NCBI GenBank assembly: GCA_002692605.1
Contig: NZLE01000056.1
Location: 9,836 to 15,654, forward strand
Length of the DNA: 5,819 nucleotides
Origin: Opitutia bacterium
GTDB taxonomy: Bacteria; Verrucomicrobiota; Verrucomicrobiia; Opitutales; Seribacteraceae
Direction: 5' to 3'
The translations under genes were made by a program, and so were the position numbers. This document shows, piece after piece, positions 5,056 to 5,819 of this stretch (position 1 is its first letter; each line of letters opens with the position of its first letter). The notes under the pieces were generated by a model. It did no database searches. It was not told the origin of the DNA and worked only from the letters and a program-made list of their open reading frames with translations.

Positions 5056-5819
5056 TATCCGGCATCCTTGGCATCCAAAAGCGAAAACATCAGACTTGCC
5101 GAAGAAACAACCTGCTCGCGAACCTTGCATTCCACGCTTGCCGTGGCCAATTTGTTACCTCTGACCTTCTCGAGTTTGGCCGTGATCAGGAGCTGATCGC
5201 CAGGTACAACGGGTTTACGAAACTTCACTTTGTCAGCGCTCATGAAAAAAGCGACTTTACCTTCAGCCGAACCTCTCCGAAGAAGAAGGATGCCAGCAGC
5301 TTGAGCCATGGCTTCCAATTGCAGAACGCCCGGCATAACGGGGTGACCGGGAAAATGTCCGGGGAAAAACGGTTCGTTTATGCTGACGTTCTTGATTCCA
5401 GTGAGGGATTCGTTACCCTCGATGGAAACCACCCGGTCGATCATCACAAAGGGAAAGCGGTGAGGCAGAACGTCCAAGATTCTTCTGACGTCCAATTCGG
5501 TTTCATCGGGCAAGACAAACGATTTGGAAGAATCCGCATCGGAAGACCCGGTTTTTTTCGATTCTTTCTTCGACATCACTTCGTGAAGTTTGGAAGTCAG
5601 ATCCGAATTCAGAGAGTGACCTGGACGAACCGCAATGATATGGGCGCGAAGCCGTTTGCCGAGCAGACTCAAGTCACCGACAATATCCAAAATCTTGTGG
5701 CGCACGAATTCATCCTCAAAACGGAGCGGTTCCTTGGAAAGAATCTTATCCCCCTTTATGACGATTGCGCTGTCCAAACTCCCACCTCTAATTTTTCCCA
5801 GTTTCAATAACTCCTCTAT
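5055..5819 (-). CDS. LpxC–FabZ fusion: UDP-3-O-acyl-GlcNAc deacetylase / 3-hydroxyacyl-ACP dehydratase, C-terminal part
   Basis: 254 residues are visible, open at the right edge; numbers count from the first visible codon. Residues 1-83 are the end of LpxC: GGSLDSAIV, then LRFEDEFVRHKILDIVGDL with zinc ligands His41 and Asp45 (E. coli His238 and Asp242), and VRPGHSLN with His68 (E. coli His265). The first zinc histidine and the catalytic Glu lie off-window. Residues about 84-106 are a charged Ser/Lys/Asp linker. From about 107 follows a complete FabZ: LPHRFPFVMIDRV, NEPFFPGHFPGHPVMPGV with catalytic His145, and LEAMAQAAG with catalytic Glu159, then KFRKPVVPGDQL. LpxC makes the committed deacetylation of lipid A synthesis; FabZ dehydrates 3-hydroxyacyl-ACP toward fatty acids, competing for the LpxA substrate. 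One continuous frame joins both, so this is a true fusion, as known from Bacteroidetes. Stop TAG at 5055-5057; lpxA follows with a one-base overlap. Confidence 0.95.
   Translation of the reverse strand: MEELLKLGKIRGGSLDSAIVIKGDKILSKEPLRFEDEFVRHKILDIVGDLSLLGKRLRAHIIAVRPGHSLNSDLTSKLHEVMSKKESKKTGSSDADSSKSFVLPDETELDVRRILDVLPHRFPFVMIDRVVSIEGNESLTGIKNVSINEPFFPGHFPGHPVMPGVLQLEAMAQAAGILLLRRGSAEGKVAFFMSADKVKFRKPVVPGDQLLITAKLEKVRGNKLATASVECKVREQVVSSASLMFSLLDAKDAG

Noticed and set aside
5053..5130. ATG at 5130 as the lpxA start
   Set aside because: It adds 25 residues that overlap the FabZ frame and are foreign to LpxA. The GTG at 5055 gives family length and a ribosome site.
4956..5810. 284-codon open frame on the plus strand
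   Set aside because: It is antisense to lpxC–fabZ and the start of lpxA, which have all their catalytic motifs. The product is Arg/Phe/His-rich without recognisable domains.

Overview
This is a compact chromosomal housekeeping segment from a diderm, LPS-making bacterium. The best guess is Verrucomicrobiota (Opitutia-like). The reasons are an LpxC–FabZ fusion followed by LpxA, a cysteine-poor bL33 with the PSRY...NKKLQT...KKKYN...LRRHTLHREIK pattern, and a cysteine-less variant of the DUF971 domain. This assignment rests on recognising protein patterns and is not a computed phylogeny. LpxC–FabZ fusion is also classical in Bacteroidetes/Chlorobi, so the phylum call is moderate.

Layout. (1) Positions 1-537, minus: the N-terminal half of a secreted trypsin-like (Deg/HtrA-type) serine protease that runs off the left edge. 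(2) 588-1856, minus: a TolB-type periplasmic beta-propeller protein, 50 bp upstream of the protease and probably co-transcribed with it. (3) 1857-2000: a divergent promoter region with a short 7-bp tandem repeat. (4) 2001-3068, plus: an Mrp/NBP35-family (DUF59 + P-loop) iron-sulfur carrier ATPase. (5) 3069-3239, minus: a 56-residue ribosomal protein bL33 gene, convergent with mrp, whose stop codon directly abuts the mrp stop. (6) 3240-3365: an AT-rich divergent intergenic stretch with a TATAAT box and a perfect 10-bp palindrome. (7) 3366-3929, plus: an unrecognised, extremely acidic, cysteine-free, probably disordered protein. (8) 3949-4269, plus: a small DUF971 protein, 19 bp after the acidic gene. 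(9) 4276-5055, minus: lpxA. (10) 5055-5819, minus: the C-terminal part of an lpxC–fabZ fusion gene running off the right edge, overlapping the lpxA start by one base.

How the genes work together. LpxC–FabZ and LpxA supply early lipid A synthesis and the hydroxyacyl-ACP pool it shares with fatty acid elongation. TolB and the protease act in the periplasm on envelope integrity and protein quality. Mrp and the DUF971 protein resemble the separated parts of plant HCF101 (DUF59–ATPase–DUF971), which suggests a shared Fe-S cluster role. Both proteins lack the cysteine motifs usual for many members of their families.

I see no mobile element, CRISPR array, tRNA or rRNA, and no clear sign of a novel defence or biosynthetic system. 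The points most worth a second look are the acidic unknown protein beside DUF971, the split HCF101-like arrangement, the missing cysteines in Mrp and DUF971, and the tightly packed convergent gene ends.
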